Shown here in pieces: positions 52,081 through 62,098 of a stretch of 64,000 bases of DNA. Numbering within the stretch: the stretch's first letter is position 1; the number at the start of each line of letters is the position of its first letter. This DNA comes from Listeria monocytogenes ATCC 19117 (lineage in GTDB: Bacteria > Bacillota > Bacilli > Lactobacillales > Listeriaceae). Made by a program: the position numbers and the translations under genes. The stretch lies in NCBI RefSeq assembly GCF_000307025.1, contig NC_018584.1, positions 1,550,001 to 1,614,000 of the forward strand, read 5' to 3'. The notes under the pieces were generated by a model. The model searched no databases, was not told the origin of the DNA, and saw nothing but the letters and a program-made list of their open reading frames with translations.

Positions 52081-52165
52081 CAGATTGTTACAGCATGCTT
52101 AATGAACGATTTGCATTTCTTTACCCTCAAAGTTTATTTTTAATACATTACTAAAATTTTTCACA

Positions 52166-52197
52166 AAGAAAGGCTACCATGCTTTGTCATGGCAGCC
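52166..52197 (-). terminator. Terminator of pfkA
   Basis: A 10-bp stem GGCTACCATG/CATGGCAGCC (52172-52181 with 52188-52197) and a TTTCTTTG tail on the minus strand. Confidence 0.85.
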
Positions 52198-52212
52198 AGC
52201 TCTTCAGCCGTT

Positions 52213-53205
<993 letters not shown>

Positions 53206-53410
53206 TCATCACATGTGTTTATTCTACATGAAAAAAGGGCAAATGAAAAGCTTCAACAGAGCACTTTTTTAAACGAGAAGCTTTGCAAATCGCCATTTTA
53301 AATATCGGTCTATTCCGATTCGTACGAAAAACGGCTTTATAGCTTAAATAAACATAATTGGTCTATACTTGTGAATGGGTAAACTTTCTTTTTAGCGTTT
53401 GGCATATACC

Positions 53411-53450
53411 AAAGAAGCGGATCTCCTAAAATTAGGAAAGCCGCTTCTTT
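53411..53450 (-). terminator. Terminator of accDA
   Basis: A 10-bp stem AAAGAAGCGG/CCGCTTCTTT with a further inner TCCTAA/TTAGGA helix. The terminal TTCTTT forms part of the stem. Confidence 0.65.
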
Positions 53451-53456
53451 TATTGT

Positions 53457-54413
53457 TTATAAAGTATCGTATACACCGATTTTCTTGAATTTCTCATAAC
53501 GCTGTTCCATTAATTGTTCTTCAGAAAATGCCATTAGTGCATGTAAAGACTTCGTGATAGTTTTGTTAATTTCTTCGGCTTGCGCATTTAAATCTCGGTG
53601 CGCACCGCCTTTTACTTCTGGAATAATTCCATCTGTAATGCCAAGTTCAAATAAATCGTCAGCTGTAATCCGCATAGACTCTGCTGCTTTCTTCGCTTGA
53701 CTGGCATCTTTCCATAAAATAGCTGCTGCTCCTTCTGGTGAAATAACAGAGAAAACTGCATTTTCAAGCATGAAAATTTGATTTCCAACACCAAGAGCGA
53801 GTGCTCCACCACTTCCACCTTCACCGATTACAATAGAAATAATTGGTACTTTCATATCGCTCATTTCATAAAGATTTCTAGCAATGGCTTCACTTTGACC
53901 GCGTTCTTCCGCAGCTCGACCTGGATAAGCACCTTTCGTATCGATGAAGCAAATAATTGGTCGGCCAAATTTATCTGCTTGTTTCATCAAACGTAGCGCT
54001 TTACGGAAACCTTCAGGATGAGGCATACCAAAATTACGATGTAAATTATCTTTTGTATCTTTACCACGTTGGTGACCAATAACTGTCACTGGGATACCGT
54101 GGAAAGTTGCGATACCGCCAACAATTGCAGCATCGTCACCAAATGCGCGATCCCCGTGAAGTTCCATGAAGTCTTCGAATAAAAGTGAAATATAATCAAG
54201 TGTCGTAGGTCTTTCTGGATGGCGAGCTACTTGAAATTTATCCCAAGCAGTCATATTGCTATAAATGCTTGATTCTAACTTAGCTAAGCGTTTTTCTAGC
54301 TTTTCAATTTCATTGGTCAAATCCACATCAGAAGTTTCATTGTACTCTTTTAAGTCAGCAATCTTACTTTTTAATTCTAAAATCGGTTTCTCAAATTCCA
54401 TCTCATTCGCCAT
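53457..54413 (-). CDS. accA: Acetyl-CoA carboxylase carboxyltransferase subunit alpha
   Basis: 318 residues from [21 protein letters not shown] is 8 nt upstream inside accD, favouring this ATG over the GTG three codons earlier. The crotonase-fold carboxyltransferase shows [33 protein letters not shown] and [15 protein letters not shown]. With AccD it moves carboxylate from biotin to acetyl-CoA, making malonyl-CoA for fatty acids. It overlaps accD by 11 bp. The biotin carboxylase and carrier genes are outside the window. Confidence 0.97.
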
Positions 54414-55287
54414 CCGCTTCACCTCCTACTTCAGGTGTTTTCACGTGAATGCTTAAAATAAAACTTAATTTATTTTGCAGATCAAGGCGTGAAATACAGT
54501 CATCTAGTTGTCCATGCTTTAATAAAAACTCCGACGTTTGGAAGTCTTCTGGTAATTCTTCACGAACGGTTTGTTCTATTACCCGGCGTCCAGCAAAGCC
54601 AATAAGTGCGCCTGGTTCTGCAAAGTTATAGTCTCCAAGGGATGCAAAACTAGCAGAAACCCCACCAGTAGTTGGGTGCGTCATTACCGTAATAATCAGT
54701 CCCCCGTGATTGCTAAATCGTTTAAATGCAGCAGAGGTTTTCGCCATTTGCATAAGCGAAAGCATCCCCTCTTGCATACGCGCGCCACCTGAAGCAGTGA
54801 AAATAACAAACGGTTTATTTGTTTTATCGGCATCTTCCACGGCACGAAAGATTTTTTCACCGACAACAGAGCCCATACTTGCCATTCTAAAACGAGAATC
54901 CATCACTGCAATAACAAGCGGATTACCATCAATTGTAGCATGACCAGTAACAATGGCTTCATTTAAACCAGATTTTTGCTTATCTTTCTCAATACGATCC
55001 ATATAATCTTCAAAACCAAGTGGATTTGCTGTCGTTAAACTAGCATCAATTTCTTCAAAAGAGCCTTCATCAACTAGCATATCGATTCGTGCTTTTGCCC
55101 CAATTGGATGATGAAAACCACAATAATTACATACCATAAGATTTTTTTGCAATTCTTTGGTATACATTATTTTTTTACATTCCGGACATTTTGTCATAAT
55201 ACCTTCTGGAACATCTGCTTTCGTTCCATCAGAAGGAATTGTGGCATATTTTCTCTTTTTTGGTTTTGTAAACAAGTCTCCTAGCAA
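54403..55287 (-). CDS. accD: Acetyl-CoA carboxylase carboxyltransferase subunit beta
   Basis: 294 residues starting at a TTG that follows GGAGGG by 6 nt; the longer ATG frame reads through this site and adds 40 residues without family resemblance. A four-cysteine zinc ribbon (Cys34, Cys37, Cys53, Cys56) leads into the carboxyltransferase fold ([45 protein letters not shown]). It partners AccA. The accDA-pfkA-pykA grouping, common in Bacilli, places malonyl-CoA synthesis beside glycolysis. Confidence 0.96.
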
Positions 55288-55412
55288 GGATAACCCTCCC
55301 CATTTACGCTTTCTATTGTGGTTATTAACGATTTTTAATGTTGTAAAAATAAAAAATGAATAAAGACATGAAACATAAATCAACCGCATTTTCCCACAAG
55401 AAGACAAAATGC

Positions 55413-55443
55413 CAGTCTATCCGAATTACAACTGGACAGACTG
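55413..55443 (-). terminator. Candidate dnaE terminator
   Basis: A 10-bp stem CAGTCTATCC/GGACAGACTG (one G-U pair on the RNA) with an 11-nt loop and a weak GCATTTTG tail on the minus strand. A second perfect 10-bp hairpin without T run lies at 55477-55498. Confidence 0.5.
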
Positions 55444-55504
55444 CGCAATATTGTTTTCCACGTTAAACTATAACATACTTTCTATAAATATAGAAAGTCT
55501 AAGA

Positions 55505-58500
55505 TTACTTAATGACTACATTCTCTTTACCGAGTAGCTCTTCTAACGCTTCTTGCAGCTCATTTGATGGCGTTACTTGAATATTTTTCAGCTCAGCAGT
55601 TTGTTTCGTTATTGCTTGATGCACAATGACCTTACTGTCGCCTTTATAACGAGTTAAAACTGGCTTAATTTGTTCCATTTGCTGTGGTTCCGTTAATTTT
55701 AGGAACAATCGTACGGGGGCTTTTATTTCTTTTAAATCTTCTGCTTTATTGATAATTAACTGTAGCTCTCCGTTCCTTGTGTCTGCTTTGACTTGCAAAA
55801 AGAGAATCTCCCCTTTTTGTGCAAAGCTCGCGAATTTACGATAACTTTCCGGGAACATGACGGCGCTCAGTTCTTTTGAATCATCACTAATTGTTAAAAA
55901 GCACATCGTTTCGCCCTTTTTTGTTCTAATTGATTTGACTTCATGTACATAAGCAGCTACTTGATAGTTTTTGCCGGAAGAAAGATTTGCAAGTCTTGTA
56001 ATAGCAAGATTTTGTAATTTATTTTGGTAGTACGATACTGGATGCGCTGAAACGTATTGACCCGTGTATAATTTTTCTTTCTCCAGCTTTTCATCAATCG
56101 AAATGGGCGCGGTTTTCCGGTAGCGTGGTTTCATCTTTTTCAAAAAGTCATCATCTTCCGCGAAAAGATTCATTCCTTTCGAATCTTCACCGAGTAGCGA
56201 AATATATTGTAGCACTGCATCAATGGTTGCCAAAATCGTTGCTCGATCCTCGCCAAATTCGTCAAAACACCCAGAAAATACAAGTGCTTCTAAAACGGTT
56301 TCTGAGAGCATTTTATGTGGCATTCTTTCACAAAAATCAAAGAAATCTCGGAAAGGTGCTTTTTTTCGTTCGTTAATAATTTCTAAAATGAATTTCGTTG
56401 GCACTTTACGAATAACACGGAAACTATAGCGGATAGATGATTCATTCTCCACTTGGAAGTAGTAATTACTATGGTTGATGCTTGGCGCTAACATGCTAAT
56501 TCCGTAGTTTTTTGCTTCGGTAATGTACTGGGAAATTTTGTCGTCATTGCCAAAAACAGAGCTAAGAAGCGACGACATAAATGCAGCTGGAAAATGTGCT
56601 TTTAAATAAGCTAATTGAAAAGCGATTTTTGAATATGCTGCAGCGTGACTTCGGTTGAAACCGTAATTCGCGAATTGAACAATCATATCATACACTTGGT
56701 TAGCGCTAGCATCTGAATAACCTCTACTCTTAGCACCTTCCACAAAGTGAATTCGCTCTTCGTTTAGGACATCTGCTTTTTTCTTGCTGACCGCTCGTCT
56801 TAATAAATCTGCTTCTCCAAGCGAAAATCCAGCCATTTGGTTCGCTACTTGAATAATTTGCTCTTGATAAACGATAACGCCGTATGTCACTTCCAAAATA
56901 GGCGCTAAATCTGGATGAGGATATTGAATTTTTTCTTTTCCGTGTTTTCTAGCGATAAATGTATCAATTTGTTCCATTGGACCCGGACGATAAAGCGCAT
57001 CTACCGCCACGACATCTTCAAAAGAAGTTGGTTTTAATTTTCGGAGCACGCGTCGAATCCCGTCCGATTCAAATTGGAATACCCCTGTCGTGTCACCTGT
57101 TTGGAATAGTTTCAATGTTTTTTTATCTTCTAAGGAAATATCTGCTAATGTTAACGGAGTTTCTCTAGTATAATTGACTGATTTCAAAACACGATCAAGT
57201 AAACTAAGATTTCTAAGTCCTAAAAAGTCCATTTTAAGTAAGCCGATTTTCTCTAATTCTCCCATAGCAAACTGGGTCAAACGTGCATCTCCGCTACCTA
57301 ATTGTAGCGCGACTTGTTCTACGAGTGGCTTGTCACTAATTACTATTCCGGCTGCGTGCGTTGAAATATGACGTGGCAAGCCTTCCAGTTGACAAGCAAC
57401 TTCCCAAATCATTTCATTTTCTTTAGAGCTTTTAATATGGTTTTCTAAACGCGGACTTTCTTGTAGTGCTTTTTGTAACGTAATACCTAACTGACTTGGA
57501 ATCAACTTAGACCATTCAGATAATAGTACAGAATTTAGCCCAAAACTCCTCGCAGTATCGCGAATCGCCGCTTTTGCCGCTAGTGTTCCAAACGTGCCGA
57601 TTTGCGCCACATGCGCTTCTCCGTATTTAGATACCACATACGAAATCACTTCATCGCGGCGATTATCTGGAAAATCCAAATCAATATCGGGCATCGTGAT
57701 ACGTTCTGGGTTTAAAAATCGTTCAAATAGCAAATTGTAACGAATCGGGTCTACATCCGTAATTCTGAGTGCATAGGAAACAAGCGCCCCCGCCGCAGAG
57801 CCCCGACCTGGACCTGTTAAAATTCCCGCCTCGCGTGAATAACGAATAACATCCCAAACGATTAGAAAGTAATCTGCAAAACCCATTTCCGTAATGACTT
57901 TTAATTCATATTCTAAACGCTCCTGATATTCCACACCTAATAAATTTCGTTCTTTTAATCCTGCAAAGGCTGTTTGACGCAAAACATCTGATGCATTTTG
58001 TCCTTCATTTAATGGAAATCTAGGTAATAAATGCTGATCCAAAGCAATTTCGACATGACAACGATCTGCAAGTTCACCAGTTTCTAAGCATGCCCGTTTT
58101 TCGAACTCCGTTTGCCAATCACGTTCCATTTCTTCTTGTGAGGTAAAATAATTTGGTCCGGCAAGTGGTAACGTTGTCCAATCGACCGTTCGATTATCAC
58201 GAATGGCCGTTAAAACTTCTTTTGCTTGCGCATCTTTTGGTTCTATATATTGTACATTTTTCGTCGCAACAACCGGTACATTTTCTTCTGCAGAAAAAGT
58301 TTCTATTTTTGTGAAAAGACGTGGATTTTCTTTTTGGGCAGATAAATAAACAGATTCTTTACCAAAAATTTCGACTAAATTTGCATAAACTTCCAGTGCT
58401 CCCTCGCGATTCTCCTCCATCAGAAGACGTTCGATTTCTCCTTTGGCACCAGGTGAAATCGCAATCAAGTTACTGCTATAAGCGCGTAACCAGCTTTGTG

Positions 58501-58831
58501 GCAATTCGGGGCCTTCTTCGCGCGTTTGAATAGCACTCGCGATTTTTAATAACTCGTGATATCCAGCGGTTGATTCCGCAATTAATATCAACTCATATGA
58601 ATTAATTGGATTTAAGTAACCTTGAATTGTCACCGTCATCCCGATAATTGGTTTTATATCCGCCGCTAAACACTTTTGATAAAACTCGACTACTCCGTAA
58701 AGTACATTTTTATCCGTAATTGCTAAGGCTGGATAATGGTATTCTTTTGCTTTAGCGATTAGCTTATCAATCGATGCTGTACTTGAAAGCAAATCATAAG
58801 CGCTCGCAACTTGTAAATGAACAAACCCCAC
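55505..58831 (-). CDS. dnaE: DNA polymerase III alpha subunit DnaE
   Basis: 1108 residues from a GTG preceded by AAAGGAGAG. Domains: PHP (about 1-200), polymerase core with GPGRGSAAGALVSYAL and the catalytic PDIDLDFPDNRRDE, helix-hairpin-helix region, and a C-terminal OB fold (SGKNYQVAAYVHEV). It is the second replicative polymerase of Firmicutes, extending lagging-strand primers before PolC takes over. The PHP metal ligands look degenerate (HLQVASAYD and ITDKN). A promoter with an SOS-box-like sequence lies upstream. Confidence 0.97.
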   Translation of the reverse strand: MGFVHLQVASAYDLLSSTASIDKLIAKAKEYHYPALAITDKNVLYGVVEFYQKCLAADIKPIIGMTVTIQGYLNPINSYELILIAESTAGYHELLKIASAIQTREEGPELPQSWLRAYSSNLIAISPGAKGEIERLLMEENREGALEVYANLVEIFGKESVYLSAQKENPRLFTKIETFSAEENVPVVATKNVQYIEPKDAQAKEVLTAIRDNRTVDWTTLPLAGPNYFTSQEEMERDWQTEFEKRACLETGELADRCHVEIALDQHLLPRFPLNEGQNASDVLRQTAFAGLKERNLLGVEYQERLEYELKVITEMGFADYFLIVWDVIRYSREAGILTGPGRGSAAGALVSYALRITDVDPIRYNLLFERFLNPERITMPDIDLDFPDNRRDEVISYVVSKYGEAHVAQIGTFGTLAAKAAIRDTARSFGLNSVLLSEWSKLIPSQLGITLQKALQESPRLENHIKSSKENEMIWEVACQLEGLPRHISTHAAGIVISDKPLVEQVALQLGSGDARLTQFAMGELEKIGLLKMDFLGLRNLSLLDRVLKSVNYTRETPLTLADISLEDKKTLKLFQTGDTTGVFQFESDGIRRVLRKLKPTSFEDVVAVDALYRPGPMEQIDTFIARKHGKEKIQYPHPDLAPILEVTYGVIVYQEQIIQVANQMAGFSLGEADLLRRAVSKKKADVLNEERIHFVEGAKSRGYSDASANQVYDMIVQFANYGFNRSHAAAYSKIAFQLAYLKAHFPAAFMSSLLSSVFGNDDKISQYITEAKNYGISMLAPSINHSNYYFQVENESSIRYSFRVIRKVPTKFILEIINERKKAPFRDFFDFCERMPHKMLSETVLEALVFSGCFDEFGEDRATILATIDAVLQYISLLGEDSKGMNLFAEDDDFLKKMKPRYRKTAPISIDEKLEKEKLYTGQYVSAHPVSYYQNKLQNLAITRLANLSSGKNYQVAAYVHEVKSIRTKKGETMCFLTISDDSKELSAVMFPESYRKFASFAQKGEILFLQVKADTRNGELQLIINKAEDLKEIKAPVRLFLKLTEPQQMEQIKPVLTRYKGDSKVIVHQAITKQTAELKNIQVTPSNELQEALEELLGKENVVIK

Positions 58832-58863
58832 TATCCTCTCTCCTTTCAAAACTCTCTTTTTCC

Positions 58864-58900
58864 ATTATATCGGTTAAGCTAAAAAAAAGAAAGTGTGTTC
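58864..58900 (-). promoter_or_regulatory. dnaE promoter with degenerate LexA-like box
   Basis: A perfect TATAAT (58864-58869) with a weak -35. GAAC-ACAC-TTTC (58889-58900 on the minus strand) matches GAAC-N4-GTTC except for one base and overlaps the -35. B. subtilis dnaE is DNA-damage-inducible, so weak LexA control is plausible. Confidence 0.45.
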
Positions 58901-58910
58901 GTGTTTTTAT

Positions 58911-58947
58911 ATAAAAATAAAGCCAGATAATTAATCCGACTTTATTT
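58911..58947 (-). terminator. Terminator of the ytkL-ytoI-nrnA unit
   Basis: A 13-bp stem (58915-58927 with 58935-58947, including G-U pairs), a 7-nt loop and a TTTATATAA tail on the minus strand, six bases after the nrnA stop. Confidence 0.85.
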
Positions 58948-58952
58948 CCTAA

Positions 58953-59888
58953 TTATTTATCGGCACAAATGCGTTGCAATTTTGCCGTCATTTCCTTTAT
59001 TTCTTCTTCATTATGAAGTGTCGCACCAGAAGCAAGCGGATGTCCGCCGCCGCCATACTCTTTGGCTAATTCATTAATAACTGGACCTTTAGAACGTAAA
59101 CGAGCTCTAAAAACGGGACCTTCTTGAATGAACATAATCCATGCCTTGATACCTTCCACATTTTCGATACACGAAACAAGTGCGGAAGCGTCGCGCGGAT
59201 CAACTTCAAACTCGTTTAAAAGCGTATCACTTAAATAAACGGTTGCAGCGCCATTTTCATCCATGACAAAGTTTTGCAAAATATATCCAGAAAGTTTTAC
59301 CGTATTTTTCGGTAATTCATATAATTCTCGGTAAAGCGCCGGACGATCAAATGGAAATGTCACTAAATGCGCAGATAAACGTAACGTCTCTTCCGTTGTG
59401 CTTGGATACAAGAAGCGCCCAGTATCACCAACAATTCCCGCATAAAGGAGTCTTGCAGCAGTTTCATTCAAAATTAACTCATCCGAAAACATTTCCCAAA
59501 AAGCGACAATCATTTCACTACAAGAAGAAGCCGTCGTGTCCACCCAAAGTAAATCACCATACGCATCATCATTTGGATGGTGGTCAATTTTTATAAGTGC
59601 TTTACCAAGGTTAAAACGCCCGTCTGAAATCCGTTCTTGGTTCGCGGTGTCACACACAATCACAAGCGCATCTTTATAAATTTCATCCGTTATTTCGTCC
59701 ACTATACCAAGAAATTGGAGCGACTTTTCATCATTTCCAACTGAATAGACTTTTTTCTCAGGAAAGCTAGCCCGGATAATTTCCGCAAGCCCCATTTGCG
59801 ATCCGTATGCATCTGGGTCAGGCCGTACATGTCTATGCAAAATAATCGTTTCATATTGTTTTATTTGTTGTAAAATCTCACTTTTCAT
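58953..59888 (-). CDS. nrnA: Bifunctional oligoribonuclease/pAp phosphatase NrnA
   Basis: 311 residues from MKSEILQQIK with an AGAGGCG site. DHH phosphoesterase: metal ligands in LHRHVRPDPDAYGSQ (His18, His20, Asp24, Asp26 region) and DHH at 102-104, then a DHHA1 domain with GGGHPLASGA. NrnA degrades 2-5 nt RNAs and hydrolyses pAp; family members also cleave pApA, the product of c-di-AMP phosphodiesterases. It follows ytoI by 20 nt and ends at a strong terminator. Confidence 0.94.
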   Translation of the reverse strand: MKSEILQQIKQYETIILHRHVRPDPDAYGSQMGLAEIIRASFPEKKVYSVGNDEKSLQFLGIVDEITDEIYKDALVIVCDTANQERISDGRFNLGKALIKIDHHPNDDAYGDLLWVDTTASSCSEMIVAFWEMFSDELILNETAARLLYAGIVGDTGRFLYPSTTEETLRLSAHLVTFPFDRPALYRELYELPKNTVKLSGYILQNFVMDENGAATVYLSDTLLNEFEVDPRDASALVSCIENVEGIKAWIMFIQEGPVFRARLRSKGPVINELAKEYGGGGHPLASGATLHNEEEIKEMTAKLQRICADK

Positions 59889-59908
59889 TGTTTCGCCTCT
59901 ATTTCTTT

Positions 59909-61222
59909 TTAACGTTCCATCATTTGACAAGCGACAATAGCTTTTCCGGTCAAAATTCCTTCTAAGTAAAGCTCTACATCAAGCTTACCGGCCTTACGCC
60001 CCATCTCCAAAATTCGCGGTTTAATAATAATTGTCGCGTCCATTTGAACAGGTTTTAGGAAATACATCGTTACATTTTCAATCGCTACATTCCGTTTTTT
60101 CATAGAAAATAGTTTTTGCTGTACGACGTCACAAACCACTTGTGTAAATACACCATACGATAATGTTCCGAGTGAATTAGTCATTTGCGGGCTAACTTTA
60201 AATTCATAATCTGCCTCTTCTCCAGTATCTGCTTTTTCAGAAAGCTGATTCGCAATCGTATCATCAATTGTTTCACCGACTTGCGGTTGTTTTTGAATCA
60301 TTTGCATAGATTTTAGAATATCCTGTCTGCTAACAATCCCGATTAATGTTAAGTCATCTTTAACGACTGGAATTACTTCGATACTCTCCCAAATCATCAT
60401 GTGCGCCACCGAGGCTACACTCATTTTTGGTCCCACAGTTAACGGATTTTTCGTCATTACTCGTTCAATTGAAATACTTGGATTTTTTTCCAGAATATCC
60501 TTACTTGTAACCATCCCAGTCAGTCGCATCGCTCGGTTAACTACAGGAAATCGACTATGACCTGTCGCTTCTTCCATTTTATGCCAATCTTCCACTTTAT
60601 CAGACGTAGATAAAAATGCAGTTGTTTCTAATGGGGTCAAAATATCCTCCACAAATACTACTTCTTTTTTAATTAATTGGTCATAAATCGCGCGGTTAAT
60701 CATCGTTGCAACTGTAAACGTATCATACGAAGTCGATAAAATGGGCAGTTCTTTCTCGTCCGCCAACCGTTTCACTTCGTCGTCCGTATCAAACCCACCA
60801 GTAATCAGTACCGCGGCGCCACGTTTCAAAGCAAGTTCATGAGCGCTCACTCTATTTCCGACAATTAATAAGTTTCCTGCATCGGTATAGCGTTCCATCG
60901 CTTCCACTGTCATCGCCCCAATAACAAACTTATTAAGCGATTTATAAAGCCCCGCACGACCTCCTAGCACTTGCCCATCAATCATATTCACAATCTCAGC
61001 AAAAGTTAATTTTTCGATACTATCTTTTTGCTTCCGTTCAATTCGAAGTGTTCCCACTCGTTTAATAGTAGAAACAAACCCAATGATTTCTGCATCTTTA
61101 ATAGCCCGATAAGCAGTTCCCTCGCTTACAGACAAGTTTTTCGCGATTTTTCGTACAGATATTTTTTCTCCAACTGCAAGATTTTCAATGTATTTTAAAA
61201 TCTGTTCATGTTTTGTGGCCAC
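59909..61222 (-). CDS. YtoI-like DRTGG-CBS-hotdog protein with N-terminal HTH
   Basis: 437 residues starting (GTG)ATKHEQILKYIENL, with GGGTGA upstream; an 18-codon longer frame overlaps the preceding gene. Order: winged-helix DNA-binding-like domain (5-65), DRTGG domain (about 75-180), two CBS motifs (about 190-305) and a C-terminal hotdog thioesterase-like fold (about 330-437). CBS pairs often bind adenine nucleotides, and hotdog domains act on acyl-CoA. The function of this combination is unknown; it could be a nucleotide-sensing regulator or enzyme. It lies between a metallohydrolase gene and nrnA, closely spaced. Confidence 0.85.
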   Translation of the reverse strand: MATKHEQILKYIENLAVGEKISVRKIAKNLSVSEGTAYRAIKDAEIIGFVSTIKRVGTLRIERKQKDSIEKLTFAEIVNMIDGQVLGGRAGLYKSLNKFVIGAMTVEAMERYTDAGNLLIVGNRVSAHELALKRGAAVLITGGFDTDDEVKRLADEKELPILSTSYDTFTVATMINRAIYDQLIKKEVVFVEDILTPLETTAFLSTSDKVEDWHKMEEATGHSRFPVVNRAMRLTGMVTSKDILEKNPSISIERVMTKNPLTVGPKMSVASVAHMMIWESIEVIPVVKDDLTLIGIVSRQDILKSMQMIQKQPQVGETIDDTIANQLSEKADTGEEADYEFKVSPQMTNSLGTLSYGVFTQVVCDVVQQKLFSMKKRNVAIENVTMYFLKPVQMDATIIIKPRILEMGRKAGKLDVELYLEGILTGKAIVACQMMER

Positions 61223-61247
61223 GACACGTTCACCCATTCCTATTTTG

Positions 61248-61934
61248 TTAGATTTCGATACCTTCCCCAATTTCAAGTACTTTTCCAGTTATCCCCTCAT
61301 CAAGCGATGCAACAAATTTGTGCGGATCTTGCGCAATCAAAGGAAACGTATTGTAATGCATTGGAACAACTAATTTCGCTTGTAAAAACCGTGCCGCAAT
61401 CGCCGCATCTTCTGGTCCCATGGTAAAATTATCCCCAATCGGCAAGAAAGCAACGTCTAGCGGATTTAATTCACCAATTAATTTCATATCAGAAAACAAA
61501 CCAGTGTCCCCTGCAAAATAAATATTTTTATCTTCTATCGTAAATACAATCCCAGTTGGGAAACCAAGGTTAACAATGCGACCATCTCGAACCGTCTGCG
61601 ATCCGTGAAAAGCTTGCGTCAACTTCACTTGGCCAAAACTAAACTGTCTTTTCCCGCCAATATGCATTGGAGCGATATTTTCAAGCCCATCCTCTACTGC
61701 TAAAAAAGAAGCCAAATCCGCATTACAGATAACGGTTGCTCCAGAATTCTTAGCAATTTCAACTGTATCACCGACATGATCATCATGTCCATGCGACAGA
61801 ACGATAAAGTCAGGCATCTGCTCTTCCGCTTTTAAATCACATTTCTCATTACCAGAAATAAATGGATCCACGAGAATAGTTGTATCCCCAGTAATTATTT
61901 TAATACAAGACTGACCATGAAATGAAATCTTCAT
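61248..61934 (-). CDS. UPF0173 metal-dependent hydrolase (YtkL-like)
   Basis: 228 residues. Metallo-beta-lactamase fold with HGHDDHVGD at 48-56 carrying the metal-binding histidines and aspartate, later FAGDTG and PMHYNTFP histidine motifs. It matches the UPF0173/YtkL family of predicted metal-dependent hydrolases; the substrate is unknown. The ATG at 61934 has AGGAAGGAAG with rather long spacing. It heads an operon with ytoI and nrnA and is divergent from the peptidase gene. Confidence 0.92.
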   Translation of the reverse strand: MKISFHGQSCIKIITGDTTILVDPFISGNEKCDLKAEEQMPDFIVLSHGHDDHVGDTVEIAKNSGATVICNADLASFLAVEDGLENIAPMHIGGKRQFSFGQVKLTQAFHGSQTVRDGRIVNLGFPTGIVFTIEDKNIYFAGDTGLFSDMKLIGELNPLDVAFLPIGDNFTMGPEDAAIAARFLQAKLVVPMHYNTFPLIAQDPHKFVASLDEGITGKVLEIGEGIEI

Positions 61935-62007
61935 GTTAAAAAACTTCCTTCCTGATTCATTATTCTATGTGTATTATTGTACCACTATTTATTATAAACT
62001 ACTATAT

Positions 62008-62032
62008 AACACCTCGTAAACTAAGAGGTGTT
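62008..62032. repeat. Inverted repeat in the divergent promoter region
   Basis: AACACCTC-N9-GAGGTGTT, a perfect 8-bp dyad in the 164-nt gap between two divergent genes. The predicted minus -35 (TTACGA before TATAAT) overlaps it, so an operator is possible; it lacks a terminator-like T run. Confidence 0.5.
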
Positions 62033-62059
62033 TATTAGCAAAATAATTCCTTCGCATGT

Positions 62060-62065
62060 TATCAT
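62060..62065 (+). promoter_or_regulatory. Extended -10 of the peptidase promoter
   Basis: TGTTATCAT (TATCAT at 62060-62065) lies about 35 nt before the peptidase ATG; the -35 is weak. Confidence 0.5.
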
Positions 62066-62098
62066 GAAATAGAAATCAATTGGAAAGAAGGTACAATT

